A stretch of DNA of 64,000 bases from JBPCIX01 sp051005875. Its GTDB lineage: Bacteria > Actinomycetota > CADDZG01 > JAHWKV01. Each line of letters opens with the position of its first letter. The first letter of the stretch is position 1. The stretch covers positions 1-64,000 of the forward strand of contig JBPCIX010000057.1 in assembly GCA_051005875.1 (NCBI GenBank), in the 5' to 3' direction. Under the pieces are notes generated by a model. It searched no databases. It was not told the DNA's origin and saw nothing but the letters and a program-made list of their open reading frames with translations. Both the position numbers and the translations under genes were made by a program. Below, one piece after another: positions 42,606 through 51,105 of the stretch.

Positions 42606-43919
42606 TCACACCACGGCCCTGCCTAGGGCGTGATCAAAAACATGCTTGCCGGAGAACACTGTGTGGAGAACTCTCCCCCTTAGGGCCCTACCCGCCCATG
42701 GTGAGTTCCTGCTTTTCGAAGCGAACAGAGCCGGGTCCACAACCCACTCGGCCTGGGGATCGAAAATAGTGAGATTGGCGGGCCCGCCCTCAGCGACCGG
42801 CCCTCCCTGTGATTTCAATTTCAGAATCGCTGCCGGCGAACACGACATAAGCCGAATTGCTTCGGCCAATGAAATGATTCCCGGATCGACCAATTCGGTG
42901 ATTACGACTGCAAGAGCAGTCTCAAGTCCAACGATCCCCGGCGGCGCCAATTCGAACTCTGCTTCCTTTTCCTCGAGTGCATGAGGGGCATGGTCGGTGG
43001 CAATTGCATCGATGGTTCCATCGACGAGACCTTCCCTGAGGGCCTCGACATCAGACGGCGACCTAAGGGGAGGATTCATCTTGAAGTTTGGATCGTAGGA
43101 CACCAGTTCTGAATCAGTAAGGGTCAAATGGTGCGGAGCGGCTTCGGCGGTGACCTTGATGCCCAGAGCCTTGGCCCGCCGGATAAGATCCACAGAGCCT
43201 GCTGTTGAAACATGAAGCGCATGGAAATGAACTCCGGTCAGCTTTGCCAAAGCCAGATCACGCCCGAGAGCGACCTCCTCGGCCTCCGCTGGGATCCCTT
43301 TGAGGCCGAGGAGGTCAGAGAACTCTCCTTCGTGCATCTGGCCGGACTGAGAAAGAGCGGCATCTTCGCAGTGCTCTGCGCAAATGCCGCCGAAACCTTT
43401 GATGTACTCCATTGCTCGCCTCAGCAGCCTTGAATCGGCCACCCCCTTGCCATCGTCTGTAAACATGATCACCCTTGCCGAGCATTGCGCCATCTCGCCG
43501 ACGGCGGCTATCTGGTTCCCGGACAAGCCCTGGGTGATAGCCCCGGCTGGAATGACCTCGGCCAGGCCGGCTCTGGCGCCCTCGGAGGCGACCATCTCAG
43601 CAATTGCTGCGCTATCGCACACCGGATCAGTATTCGGCATGGCGCAGATCGCGGTAAAGCCGCCAGCAGCTGCGGCAGCCGAACCTGAGGCAATTGTCTC
43701 TTCGTCCTCTCGCCCTGGTTCTCGAAGATGCACATGCAAATCCACGAAACCCGGACAAATAACAGCGCCGGAAATGTCGATAATGCTGGCCCCTGATTCC
43801 GGCAGTCCCTTTCCCACTTCCAAGATTCGCCCGCCACCTACGAGGACATCGGCCGTTTGGTCGCACCCTGCTATTGGGTCGATCAATCGGCCTCCCTTAA
43901 ATAACAATTCCGCCATCAT
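42606..43919 (-). CDS. pyrC: Dihydroorotase
   Basis: Cyclises carbamoyl aspartate. The 437-residue protein is the class I type: metal-binding VDLHVHLREPGREDEETI, FHALHVSTAGSVDLI, TAEAAPHHLTLTD, and ATDHAPHALEEKE with the catalytic Asp. The start ATGATG (43919/43916) lies six bases after the pyrB stop. Confidence 0.97.
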   Translation of the reverse strand: MMAELLFKGGRLIDPIAGCDQTADVLVGGGRILEVGKGLPESGASIIDISGAVICPGFVDLHVHLREPGREDEETIASGSAAAAAGGFTAICAMPNTDPVCDSAAIAEMVASEGARAGLAEVIPAGAITQGLSGNQIAAVGEMAQCSARVIMFTDDGKGVADSRLLRRAMEYIKGFGGICAEHCEDAALSQSGQMHEGEFSDLLGLKGIPAEAEEVALGRDLALAKLTGVHFHALHVSTAGSVDLIRRAKALGIKVTAEAAPHHLTLTDSELVSYDPNFKMNPPLRSPSDVEALREGLVDGTIDAIATDHAPHALEEKEAEFELAPPGIVGLETALAVVITELVDPGIISLAEAIRLMSCSPAAILKLKSQGGPVAEGGPANLTIFDPQAEWVVDPALFASKSRNSPWAGRALRGRVLHTVFSGKHVFDHALGRAVV

Positions 43920-43925
43920 GCGCGC

Positions 43926-44882
43926 CTAGGCTTCGATCTCAGAAGCAGAAGCAGACGCAGACGTGGTTTCAGGGCCCCCGAGCATCAAATACAAGACGGC
44001 AGCCCGAACCGCGATTCCGTTGGTCACCTGATCGGTGATGATTGAGCGTGGTCCTTCGGCCAGGTCAGACGAGATTTCCACACCTCGGTTCATCGGGCCT
44101 GGATGCATTATCAAGGCCTCCTTTTTCAATGTCTCCAGCCGCTGCCGATTCAGCCCCCAGAAGCGGGCGTACTCACGAAGCGACGGGAAGAGAGTTTCCT
44201 CCTGGCGTTCATTTTGAACTCGTAACAGATACACGACATCAAGCTTTGGCAAGACCTGGTCCAAATTTGTCGAGGATTCAGCACCCCAACTTTCAATGCT
44301 TGCCGGCAACAGGGTGGCCGGGCCAATCGCTGTAACCTGAGCTCCCATTTTCGAAAAGGCCTTGATATTCGATCGGGCGACTCTGGAATGGAGAATGTCG
44401 CCCACTATTCCGACTCTCAGACCCTCGAAGCTTTCGAAGCGCTCGCGTATCGAGTAGAGATCGAGCAGTGCCTGGGTTGGATGTTCGTGAGCACCGTCGC
44501 CGGCGTTGATAACACTTGCCTCGACCCATCCGGAAAGCCTCTGTGGCGCCCCCGCGGAGGAATGTCGGACCACGATTGCATCGACACCCATCGCCTGCAG
44601 CGTCAAGGCAGTGTCCTTGAAAGACTCTCCTTTAGAAATGGACGTTGTCGGACCGGAGCTGAAATTGATTACATCAGCCGACAGCCTCTTAGCGGCCAGT
44701 TCGAACGAGATTCGAGTGCGGGTCGAAGGCTCGAAAAATAAGTTGCAAACCGTTCGGCCCCGCAAGGCTGGGACCTTTTTAATGGTGCGAGCACCGACCT
44801 CCCGAAAGGAGTCTGCCGTCTTAAGGACGAGCTCGATTTGGCCAACCGAGAGCTGGTCAATTGACAGAAGATGCTTGATCAC
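43926..44882 (-). CDS. pyrB: Aspartate carbamoyltransferase catalytic subunit
   Basis: Committed step of pyrimidine synthesis. Features are FFEPSTRTRISFELAAKRL (carbamoyl phosphate site), HPTQALLDLYSI, and MHPGPMNRGVEIS. Length of 318 residues is normal. No regulatory subunit pyrI is present, as usual for this group. The GTG at 44882 overlaps the pyrR stop (GTGA). Confidence 0.98.
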   Translation of the reverse strand: MIKHLLSIDQLSVGQIELVLKTADSFREVGARTIKKVPALRGRTVCNLFFEPSTRTRISFELAAKRLSADVINFSSGPTTSISKGESFKDTALTLQAMGVDAIVVRHSSAGAPQRLSGWVEASVINAGDGAHEHPTQALLDLYSIRERFESFEGLRVGIVGDILHSRVARSNIKAFSKMGAQVTAIGPATLLPASIESWGAESSTNLDQVLPKLDVVYLLRVQNERQEETLFPSLREYARFWGLNRQRLETLKKEALIMHPGPMNRGVEISSDLAEGPRSIITDQVTNGIAVRAAVLYLMLGGPETTSASASASEIEA

Positions 44883-45478
44883 GGTCCGGCCGCCGTATTT
44901 CCGGCGGCATCGCCCGAGCCAGCCCCGCCGACCGAGACAACAACCGAATCATCGCCATCGGTTGAGGCAAGTCGGACCATAACGTCATCGGTCATCGCCG
45001 TTGGGATGTTTTTACCGATGAAATCCGCTCGAATTGGAAGTTCTCGGTGCCCTCGGTCGATCAAGACGGCCAGTTGCACCAGCCGCGGGCGGCCAAAGTC
45101 GACAAGGGCATCAATGGCGGCTCGGATGGTCCTGCCTGTGAACAAAACATCATCAACCAGGACCACCGTCTTGCCCTCGACATCAAAAGACAGCTTGGTC
45201 GTCGAAATGTCGCTAGGAACTCTCAGTCCTATGTCATCGCGATAAAACGACACGTCCAGGGAGCCCACGGGAGGTTCCAGACCCTCAACCCGGCCCATCT
45301 CTTGGGCTAAGCGCTGAGCCAGGGGAAATCCACGCTTATGGATCCCCACGAGCACCAGATCGGTGACTCCCTTGTTGCGCTCAACAATCTCGTGAGCCAT
45401 TCGCTTCAGGGCCCGGCCCATATCCCCCGGCTCAAGGACGACCTTACCGGTCTGGGGCGACGCGGAGTTCAAACTCAA
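44879..45478 (-). CDS. pyrR: PyrR bifunctional regulator / uracil phosphoribosyltransferase
   Basis: UMP-sensing RNA-binding regulator of pyr mRNA. The 199-residue protein has MGRALKRMAHEIVERNKG, LVGIHKRGFPLAQRL and the PRPP motif VVLVDDVLFTGRTIRAAIDAL. RLVQLAVLIDRGHRELPIRADFIGKNIPT is the PyrR-type C-domain. The only in-frame start before the conserved region is TTG at 45478, which follows a run of eight T and overlaps the stop of a leader ORF (TTGA). No direct ribosome-binding site precedes it. An Ala/Gly/Pro tail extends the C-terminus. Confidence 0.96.
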   Translation of the reverse strand: MSLNSASPQTGKVVLEPGDMGRALKRMAHEIVERNKGVTDLVLVGIHKRGFPLAQRLAQEMGRVEGLEPPVGSLDVSFYRDDIGLRVPSDISTTKLSFDVEGKTVVLVDDVLFTGRTIRAAIDALVDFGRPRLVQLAVLIDRGHRELPIRADFIGKNIPTAMTDDVMVRLASTDGDDSVVVSVGGAGSGDAAGNTAAGP

Positions 45479-45522
45479 AAAAAAGCGCCGCCCCGGCAGG
45501 GTGCGACGATATAGACACTCAT
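45475..45522 (-). CDS. Putative leader peptide coupled to pyrR
   Basis: An ATG at 45522 opens a 15-codon frame encoding MSVYIVAPCRGGAFF. Its TGA overlaps the pyrR TTG as TTGA. AAGGAG lies 13 nt upstream, next to the PyrR-binding loop. The last codons fall in a run of eight T. I infer that ribosomes reach pyrR by reinitiation from this frame, and that PyrR binding upstream would reduce it. Confidence 0.55.
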   Translation of the reverse strand: MSVYIVAPCRGGAFF

Positions 45523-45535
45523 GCTACGCAAAGCT

Positions 45536-45570
45536 CTCCTTCCTGGCCTCTCCGGACCAGCCATTAAAGG
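45536..45570 (-). promoter_or_regulatory. PyrR-binding loop in the pyr leader
   Basis: The minus-strand RNA reads GGUCCGGAGAGGCC (45558-45545), followed by AGGAAGGAGAG. It matches the PyrR-binding consensus with UCC, GAGAGG and a downstream AAGG. The flanking UGG/CCA pairs can close the hairpin. The adjacent AAGGAG (45541-45536) is the likely ribosome-binding site of the leader ORF, so binding could act on translation. That mode is known for PyrR in Mycobacterium smegmatis. Confidence 0.75.
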
Positions 45571-45586
45571 CTGAGCGAATCTTGCA

Positions 45587-45973
45587 CTATGTTATCACGC
45601 TGGCAACCTTGCCCAAAACTCCATTAATGAACCCGCTCGACTCGTCGGTCGAATAAATCTTGGCCAGTTCCACTGCCTCGCTGATGGCAACGGCGGACGG
45701 AACGTCATCCAAATACATCATCTCGAATAGCGCCAAGCGCAACAGACTCCGGTCTATCGGAGGCATACGATCTATCGTCCAATCAGTCGAATTCTCGGCC
45801 AGGGTCTGGTCGATGTCCACCGCATGCTCCCCCACCCCGAGAACAAGAATCCTCGAAAATTCGTAGGCGGGATTCAAGACGTACCTTTCAAGAATCTCCT
45901 CCAAAGGCCGCTCGGAGATTTCATGCTCGTACAAAACATCCAGGGCAAGCTTTCGCGCCCCTCGTCGCCGCAT
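45587..45973 (-). CDS. nusB: Transcription antitermination factor NusB
   Basis: All-helical RNA-binding factor that with NusE binds boxA of rRNA leaders. The 128-residue protein begins RRRGARKLALDVLYEHEISERPLEEI, with IDRMPPIDRSLLRLALFEMMYLDDVPSAVAISEAVELAKIY and SSGFINGVLGKV, all NusB blocks. The start is in a TAATG overlap with efp. Its likely target is the boxA at 1816-1829. Confidence 0.97.
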   Translation of the reverse strand: MRRRGARKLALDVLYEHEISERPLEEILERYVLNPAYEFSRILVLGVGEHAVDIDQTLAENSTDWTIDRMPPIDRSLLRLALFEMMYLDDVPSAVAISEAVELAKIYSTDESSGFINGVLGKVASVIT

Positions 45974-46533
45974 TACCTAACGCGGGTCAGATACGCGCCG
46001 GTACGGGTGTCGACTCGGATTGTCTCGCCGGTTGTGACGAAAAGAGGCACCTGAACAACCGCGCCGGTCTCAACCGTTGCCGGCTTATTCCCAGCCGACG
46101 ACCGATCACCCTGCAACCCCGGGTCGGTCTCGGTAACTTTGAGGTCCACTGTGGTCGGCAGCTCTATGCCGATTGCAGCTCCCTGATACAGAGCAATGTG
46201 AACGTTGGTTTGCTCCTTCAGCAGCAGCGCAGCGTCGCCCACAAAATCTTTGCCCAGGTGCGTTTGCTCAAAACTCTCGTTGTCCATAAAGACCAAATCC
46301 TGACCATCTGAATACAGGAATTGCATTTCATGCTTGTTCACTATTGCGAGATCGACCTTTTCGTCGGCTCGAAAGGTTCGATCGACAACGGCGCCGGTCT
46401 TGACGTTTTTTAGTTTGGTGCGAACCATCGCACCACCCTTGCCGGGCTTGTGATGCCCGTAGTCAACGATCGTGAAAAGCGTGCCCCCTAGATCAAGGGT
46501 CATGCCCGGACGCATGTCGTTGGTCGATATCAA
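45973..46533 (-). CDS. efp: Elongation factor P
   Basis: Relieves ribosome stalling at proline runs. The 186-residue protein has the three-barrel EF-P layout: STNDMRPGMTLDLGG, the tip loop HHKPGKGGAMVRTKLKNVKTG with the lysine that inserts near the P-site tRNA, and the C-terminal VPLFVTTGETIRVDTRTGAYLTRV. TTG at 46533 is taken as start. A TATACT hexamer in the 61-base gap to pepQ could be a promoter element. Confidence 0.98.
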   Translation of the reverse strand: MISTNDMRPGMTLDLGGTLFTIVDYGHHKPGKGGAMVRTKLKNVKTGAVVDRTFRADEKVDLAIVNKHEMQFLYSDGQDLVFMDNESFEQTHLGKDFVGDAALLLKEQTNVHIALYQGAAIGIELPTTVDLKVTETDPGLQGDRSSAGNKPATVETGAVVQVPLFVTTGETIRVDTRTGAYLTRVR

Positions 46534-46594
46534 TGTCCGGGAGGCCTCATGTCTTGGGTCAGTATATGGGGAACCGCCCCGGTTTAGAGACTTC

Positions 46595-47707
46595 CTAGAT
46601 CTCCATAAATTCCTTGGGAGCTGCGCTCAGGATTTGGGAAGGTCCGGCTTCTTGGATGACGATCAAGTCTTCAATTCTCACCCCGCCCCAGCCCTCGATA
46701 TACGCGCCGGGCTCAATGGTGATCACGTTGTCGGGCCGAAGAAGCTCATCGAAACCTTTTTTCAGGCTCGGCGCCTCGTGAATCTCGAGCCCCACGCCGT
46801 GGCCCAGCCCATGCGGAAAAGCGTCGGCCAGGCCGGCGTCGGCCAAAACGGAACGGGCCGCCTCGTCAACTCCAGCGCAAGTGGCGCCGGCCCTGGCAGC
46901 CGACAATCCGGCCAGTTGAGCAGCCAAAACTGATGCGTACACTTCCTTGTGCCTTGCGCTCGCGGAACCGACAACTACAGTTCGGGAAAGATCGGAACAA
47001 TACCCTTGATAACGACAGCCAAGATCAAGTAAGAGGAACTCGCCACGCTCCACCGGCTTGCTCGATGGCTCGGCGTGGACGAACGCACTGTGCATGCCCG
47101 CGGCCACGATGGGATCAAACGACACAGCCTCGGCACCATGGCTCCGAAGGTAAAACTCTAGATCAAGGGCGATTTGCCGTTCGGTCTGCCCAACCACGGC
47201 CCGGCTGAGAGTAAATGCCAGCCCCGCGTCGGCCATCTTGGCGGCCTCGCTCATCAATAAAACCTCAGCCGGCTCTTTGACCTTGCGCAACTCCTCGACC
47301 CAGCCTCCTGTCGGCACCAGCTCTATCCCCTCGAAATACGTTTCCAGCTTGTCGATCCCCGGAGGAAGCTCCCAGCCGGGCCGCCGGCTGCCCACGGTAA
47401 CGCTCGCCCCTTCAAAGCCGATTCGCTCGCATTGCAAGGTCTTTGCTCGGTCACTAAGAATCGACACGACTTCCGCATGCGTGTTACATATTTGAACCTC
47501 GGCCTCAGCTACTTGCTGGGCTGCTTGCAGAGCGTAGCGCCCATCGCTCAAAAACCATGCACCGGATTTATCGACCAGCAGGAAGGCATTCGAACCAGTG
47601 AAACCGCACAGATAACGGATGTTGGTGAGGTTCGTTAAAAAGAAGGCGTCGAGATCTTCGGCTTGCATGCGGGCCCTGAGCCGGGCCAACCTTCCTGAAT
47701 AATCCAT
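46595..47707 (-). CDS. pepQ: Xaa-Pro peptidase (M24 family)
   Basis: Cytoplasmic metallopeptidase cleaving next to proline. The 370-residue protein has an N-terminal creatinase-like domain (RLRARMQAEDLDAFFLTN) and a pita-bread catalytic domain. Metal ligands are visible in LLDLGCRYQGYCSDLSRT (two Asp), HGLGHGVGLEIHE (His), TIEPGAY and GGVRIED (two Glu). Aminopeptidase P and dipeptidase cannot be separated by eye. Its place before efp is common in bacteria. Confidence 0.94.
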   Translation of the reverse strand: MDYSGRLARLRARMQAEDLDAFFLTNLTNIRYLCGFTGSNAFLLVDKSGAWFLSDGRYALQAAQQVAEAEVQICNTHAEVVSILSDRAKTLQCERIGFEGASVTVGSRRPGWELPPGIDKLETYFEGIELVPTGGWVEELRKVKEPAEVLLMSEAAKMADAGLAFTLSRAVVGQTERQIALDLEFYLRSHGAEAVSFDPIVAAGMHSAFVHAEPSSKPVERGEFLLLDLGCRYQGYCSDLSRTVVVGSASARHKEVYASVLAAQLAGLSAARAGATCAGVDEAARSVLADAGLADAFPHGLGHGVGLEIHEAPSLKKGFDELLRPDNVITIEPGAYIEGWGGVRIEDLIVIQEAGPSQILSAAPKEFMEI

Positions 47708-47709
47708 GC

Positions 47710-48162
47710 CTAAGCCGTGTCGAGAATTTGCGACATGGCCTCGATGGCCAGCAGGTAACCGTGAAATCCCAGACCCGCAATTACGCCCCGCGCCACCCCT
47801 GAGACCACCGACTTAGCGCGCCATTCTTCCCGAGCGTAAATGTTCGAAATATGAACCTCAATCACAGGAAGCCCGACCGCAGAAAGCGCATCGCGAACCG
47901 CGACAGAGTAATGACTAAAGGCAGCCGGGTTGATGATGATTCCTGAAGCCGACAGACGAGCCTGTTGAATCCATCCCACTAATTCGCCTTCATCGTTGGT
48001 TTGCCTAAAGACAATTTCGAAACCGGCCTGCAAGGCTCGACCGCGGCATTTCGTTTCCAGGGCCTCGATGGTGTCGGTCCCGTAGATATCCGGCTCGCGC
48101 TCCCCCAGCAAGTTAAGGCTTGGACCATTCAGGATAAAAATCGTCGCGGGGCTCTGGCTCAA
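47710..48162 (-). CDS. aroQ: 3-dehydroquinate dehydratase, type II
   Basis: Third step of the shikimate pathway. The 150-residue protein has ILNGPSLNLLGEREPDIYG with the catalytic Tyr/Arg loop, IINPAAFSHYSVAVRDAL, and VEVHISNIYAREEWRAKSVVS. The TTG at 48162 overlaps the aroB stop (TTGA). Confidence 0.97.
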   Translation of the reverse strand: MSQSPATIFILNGPSLNLLGEREPDIYGTDTIEALETKCRGRALQAGFEIVFRQTNDEGELVGWIQQARLSASGIIINPAAFSHYSVAVRDALSAVGLPVIEVHISNIYAREEWRAKSVVSGVARGVIAGLGFHGYLLAIEAMSQILDTA

Positions 48163-49271
48163 ACCAAGACAGCTTTCATTGCCGCGGCGATTTCAGTTTC
48201 GCCGATATCGTCGCGGATGACCGGACTGCCGATGCTCTCCAGAAGGACCCATCGCTGCTTAGTTTCTCTCTTTTTATCCATTCCCCATGCAGCCTTTACT
48301 TGACCGGGGTCGAATGCGGCCCTGACCGGCAGCCCGGCAGCGGAAAGAGCCTTGTCATGCAGGGTCACGCCCGCAGGATCCAGAAGGCCAATTTGCAAGG
48401 CAAGATTCGCTGCAAACATCATGCCCACCGAGATGGCTGAGCCGTGGGTGAACCTCTTGTAATCGCCTACCGCCTCAAGCGCGTGACCAAAGGTATGCCC
48501 GTAGTTCAAGAAGATGCGGTCGCCGCGGTCCGTTTCGTCTCCGGCTACTACTCGCGCCTTGATTTTGGCGGATGTGAAGACTAGGTCCTCAAGGACCGCC
48601 GGATCCTGGAAGTGAAATCGATTCGATTCACCACCGGGGTGGGTCGGAGCGCCATGGGGGTTGAAATGGTCAAGGAGTTTCGGCTCAAAACAAAGACCAT
48701 ACTTCACGACTTCGGCCAAACCGGAGATCAATTCTTCCTTCGGCAAACTGAGCAACACCTCGACGTCGCACACTACGCCTCGAGGCTGATAAAAGGCGCC
48801 GGCGAGGTTTTTACCCGCCGTCAGGTTTACGCCAGTTTTCCCCCCGATTGCAGCGTCCACTTGTCCAAGCAAAGACGTCGGGACATGGATGAGGCGAATT
48901 CCCCGCAAGTACGTTGAAGCTAGAAATCCACCAAGGTCTGAAACAACCCCTCCCCCAAGAGTCACGATCAGATCGTGACGGTGCAGTCCAAGCTCTGCGA
49001 CCCGTTCCAATAGGTCGCCTGCCACCTCCCACGACTTAGATTGCTCGCCCGCGGGTACCACCAGCCGGCCGACTGGGGCCCATTCTAGAAACTCCTTGGC
49101 AACAGTATCCCCGTACAAAGGGTCGACATTGTCGTCCGTGAGGATGGCAATCTGGCTGGGGGCCCACGCTGGCTCGATGGATTGTAGCCACCGCAAGAGA
49201 CTCCCGATAAGACCTCGGCCGATCAAGATCTCGTACGACCGGTCCCCGAGTGCTACCCCTACTTTTTTCAC
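48159..49271 (-). CDS. aroB: 3-dehydroquinate synthase
   Basis: Second step of the shikimate pathway, NAD and metal dependent. Blocks are VPAGEQSKSWEVA, TLGGGVVSDLGGFLASTYLRGI, HVPTSLLGQVDAAIGGKTGVNL, LAEVVKYGL and LNYGHTFGHALEA with metal histidines. The open frame reaches 49388, but that part lies inside aroK. The GTG at 49271, seven bases after the aroK stop, gives the usual VKKVGVALGDRSYEILIG start and 370 residues. Confidence 0.97.
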   Translation of the reverse strand: MKKVGVALGDRSYEILIGRGLIGSLLRWLQSIEPAWAPSQIAILTDDNVDPLYGDTVAKEFLEWAPVGRLVVPAGEQSKSWEVAGDLLERVAELGLHRHDLIVTLGGGVVSDLGGFLASTYLRGIRLIHVPTSLLGQVDAAIGGKTGVNLTAGKNLAGAFYQPRGVVCDVEVLLSLPKEELISGLAEVVKYGLCFEPKLLDHFNPHGAPTHPGGESNRFHFQDPAVLEDLVFTSAKIKARVVAGDETDRGDRIFLNYGHTFGHALEAVGDYKRFTHGSAISVGMMFAANLALQIGLLDPAGVTLHDKALSAAGLPVRAAFDPGQVKAAWGMDKKRETKQRWVLLESIGSPVIRDDIGETEIAAAMKAVLV

Positions 49272-49278
49272 CGGCCGG

Positions 49279-49845
49279 CTAAACGCTTCCAGGTGAAGCC
49301 GAAGCGGACCCAAGGTGTGGCGAGGTCTTCCCAATCGCCAACATAACAGCCGATACCACGCTCTCGACGGTCCCATCGGCGTCGACAATGTAGTCGGCGG
49401 CCTCGACGTATGCCGTCTCGCGGTCTTTCAAAAGACCGGCGAGTTTCGACGGGACGTCCCCGCCCTCGAGAAGGGGCCTGCCTTTACCTGAACGGACCCT
49501 TGAGACGGCCAGCTCAAGGCTAACTTTGAGGTAAACAACAACCCCGCCCGACCTGAGGGCGGCGACGTTCGCAGGGTCGACAATCGCCCCGCCGCCGCAG
49601 GCAATCACAGCCCCGGCGGTCTGGGATGCCTCCTTGATTGCGGTTGCCTCCAGGCGGCGGAATTCAGTCTCCCCCGACCATTGGAACAGATCTGCGATGT
49701 TGTTGCTGGTCTTGTGCTCGACCATCCGATCCGTATCCCGAAACGACCTTCCAAGAAGTTGCGCCAGTCTACGGCCGACCTCGGTCTTACCGGCCCCCAT
49801 GGGTCCGATCAATGCAACGGTGGCAGGGCGCGAAAGCCTGCCCAT
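49279..49845 (-). CDS. aroK: Shikimate kinase
   Basis: Phosphorylates shikimate. The 188-residue protein has the P-loop ALIGPMGAGKTEVGRRLA, the DTDRMVE motif, FRRLEATAI (Arg for shikimate), VIACGGGAIVDPANVAAL, and the lid RPLLEG. It is followed at seven bases by aroB and preceded by aroC. Confidence 0.97.
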   Translation of the reverse strand: MGRLSRPATVALIGPMGAGKTEVGRRLAQLLGRSFRDTDRMVEHKTSNNIADLFQWSGETEFRRLEATAIKEASQTAGAVIACGGGAIVDPANVAALRSGGVVVYLKVSLELAVSRVRSGKGRPLLEGGDVPSKLAGLLKDRETAYVEAADYIVDADGTVESVVSAVMLAIGKTSPHLGSASASPGSV

Positions 49846-49887
49846 CAGCTTGAGTCGGCGATTAGCATGGGGGGTCTGCCGATTGCA

Positions 49888-51039
49888 CTAAGATCGACTG
49901 ATCCGATCTTGATAGGCGTGCATGGCCGATTTGATGTCGTCGAGGTAATCGCCGCCGAATTTCTCGAGCATCGCGTCCGCCAAAACAAGCGCGACCATAG
50001 CCTCGCCCACAACCCCCGCGGCGGGAACAGCGCAAGAGTCGGTTCTTTCTTTAAAAGCGGCCGCCGGCTCTTTAGTTTTCACGTCAACCGTTCTAAGTGG
50101 CTTTTTCAAAGTAGATAACGGTTTCATGGCTGCCCTCACCCTTAGCGGCCCGCCAATGGACACGCCGCCTTCGGTTCCGCCCGCCCGGTCGGTTTTTCGC
50201 GCGTAATGACCGTCTTGGAAGAAAATCTCATCGTGGGCTACGGAGCCCCGTAAACCGGCTACGTCAAAACCGTTGCCGACCTCGACCCCCTTGATCGCCT
50301 GAATAGACATGAGGGCCTGAGCCAATCGCCCGTCCAGGCGACGATCCCAATGAACATAGGAACCGAGACCAGGCGGCAAGCCGTAGGCGATGACCTCGAA
50401 GATACCCCCGAGCGAATCCTGATCCTTTTCTGCGGCTTCAATTTCAGCGATCATCAGCTTGCCTGCCTCGGGATCAAAGCAGCGCACTTGCGAAGAATCA
50501 ATAGCTTCGAGGTCTTCAGGTTTTGGGTGCAGGTCTCGGCGGGCCCCGACCGTTCCAATGGCCACAACGTGAGAGATCACCTGAATGCCGAGCTCGGCAA
50601 GAAGCATCTTCGCCAAAGCTCCGGCGGCGCTTCGAGCCGCTGTTTCGCGAGCGCTGGCTCGCTCCAGAACGTCTCGTGCGTCGTCAAAGCCATACTTGAG
50701 CATTCCCGCTAAATCGGCGTGGCCGGGCCGGGGCTCGGTCAAAATGTTTCGAGTAGATCCGGGCTCCGGTGACATGACCCGCTCCCATTTCGACCACTCA
50801 GAATTGCGAATGACCACGGAAATGGGGCTACCGAGGCTCAGGCCGAAACGAACTCCGGACAAAAGCTCCAGGCTGTCGCGCTCAATCTTCATCCGGGGGC
50901 CACGGCCAAAACCAAGCCTGCGCCGGGCAAGTTCATCGGCGATCAGCTTGGTCTGGACGGGCACGCCCGAAGGCATCCCTTCCAAAATCATACTGAGAGC
51001 AGGACCGTGAGACTCCCCTGCTGTTAGATATTTCAACAC
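49888..51039 (-). CDS. aroC: Chorismate synthase
   Basis: Last step to chorismate, using reduced FMN. The 383-residue protein begins LKYLTAGESHGPALSMILEGMPSG (signature 1) and has RPGHADLAGMLKYGFDDARDVLERASARETAAR and GVEVGNGFDVAGLRGS. The C-terminal RTDSCAVPAAGVVGEAMVALVLAD completes the signatures. It resumes the aro order after the pilus block. Confidence 0.98.
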   Translation of the reverse strand: MLKYLTAGESHGPALSMILEGMPSGVPVQTKLIADELARRRLGFGRGPRMKIERDSLELLSGVRFGLSLGSPISVVIRNSEWSKWERVMSPEPGSTRNILTEPRPGHADLAGMLKYGFDDARDVLERASARETAARSAAGALAKMLLAELGIQVISHVVAIGTVGARRDLHPKPEDLEAIDSSQVRCFDPEAGKLMIAEIEAAEKDQDSLGGIFEVIAYGLPPGLGSYVHWDRRLDGRLAQALMSIQAIKGVEVGNGFDVAGLRGSVAHDEIFFQDGHYARKTDRAGGTEGGVSIGGPLRVRAAMKPLSTLKKPLRTVDVKTKEPAAAFKERTDSCAVPAAGVVGEAMVALVLADAMLEKFGGDYLDDIKSAMHAYQDRISRS

Positions 51040-51105
51040 GTTCCTATGTTACTTGAGGGCCGCAAACGACTCCCGGCAAGGAATCATCCGCCGGCCACGC
51101 TTGAA

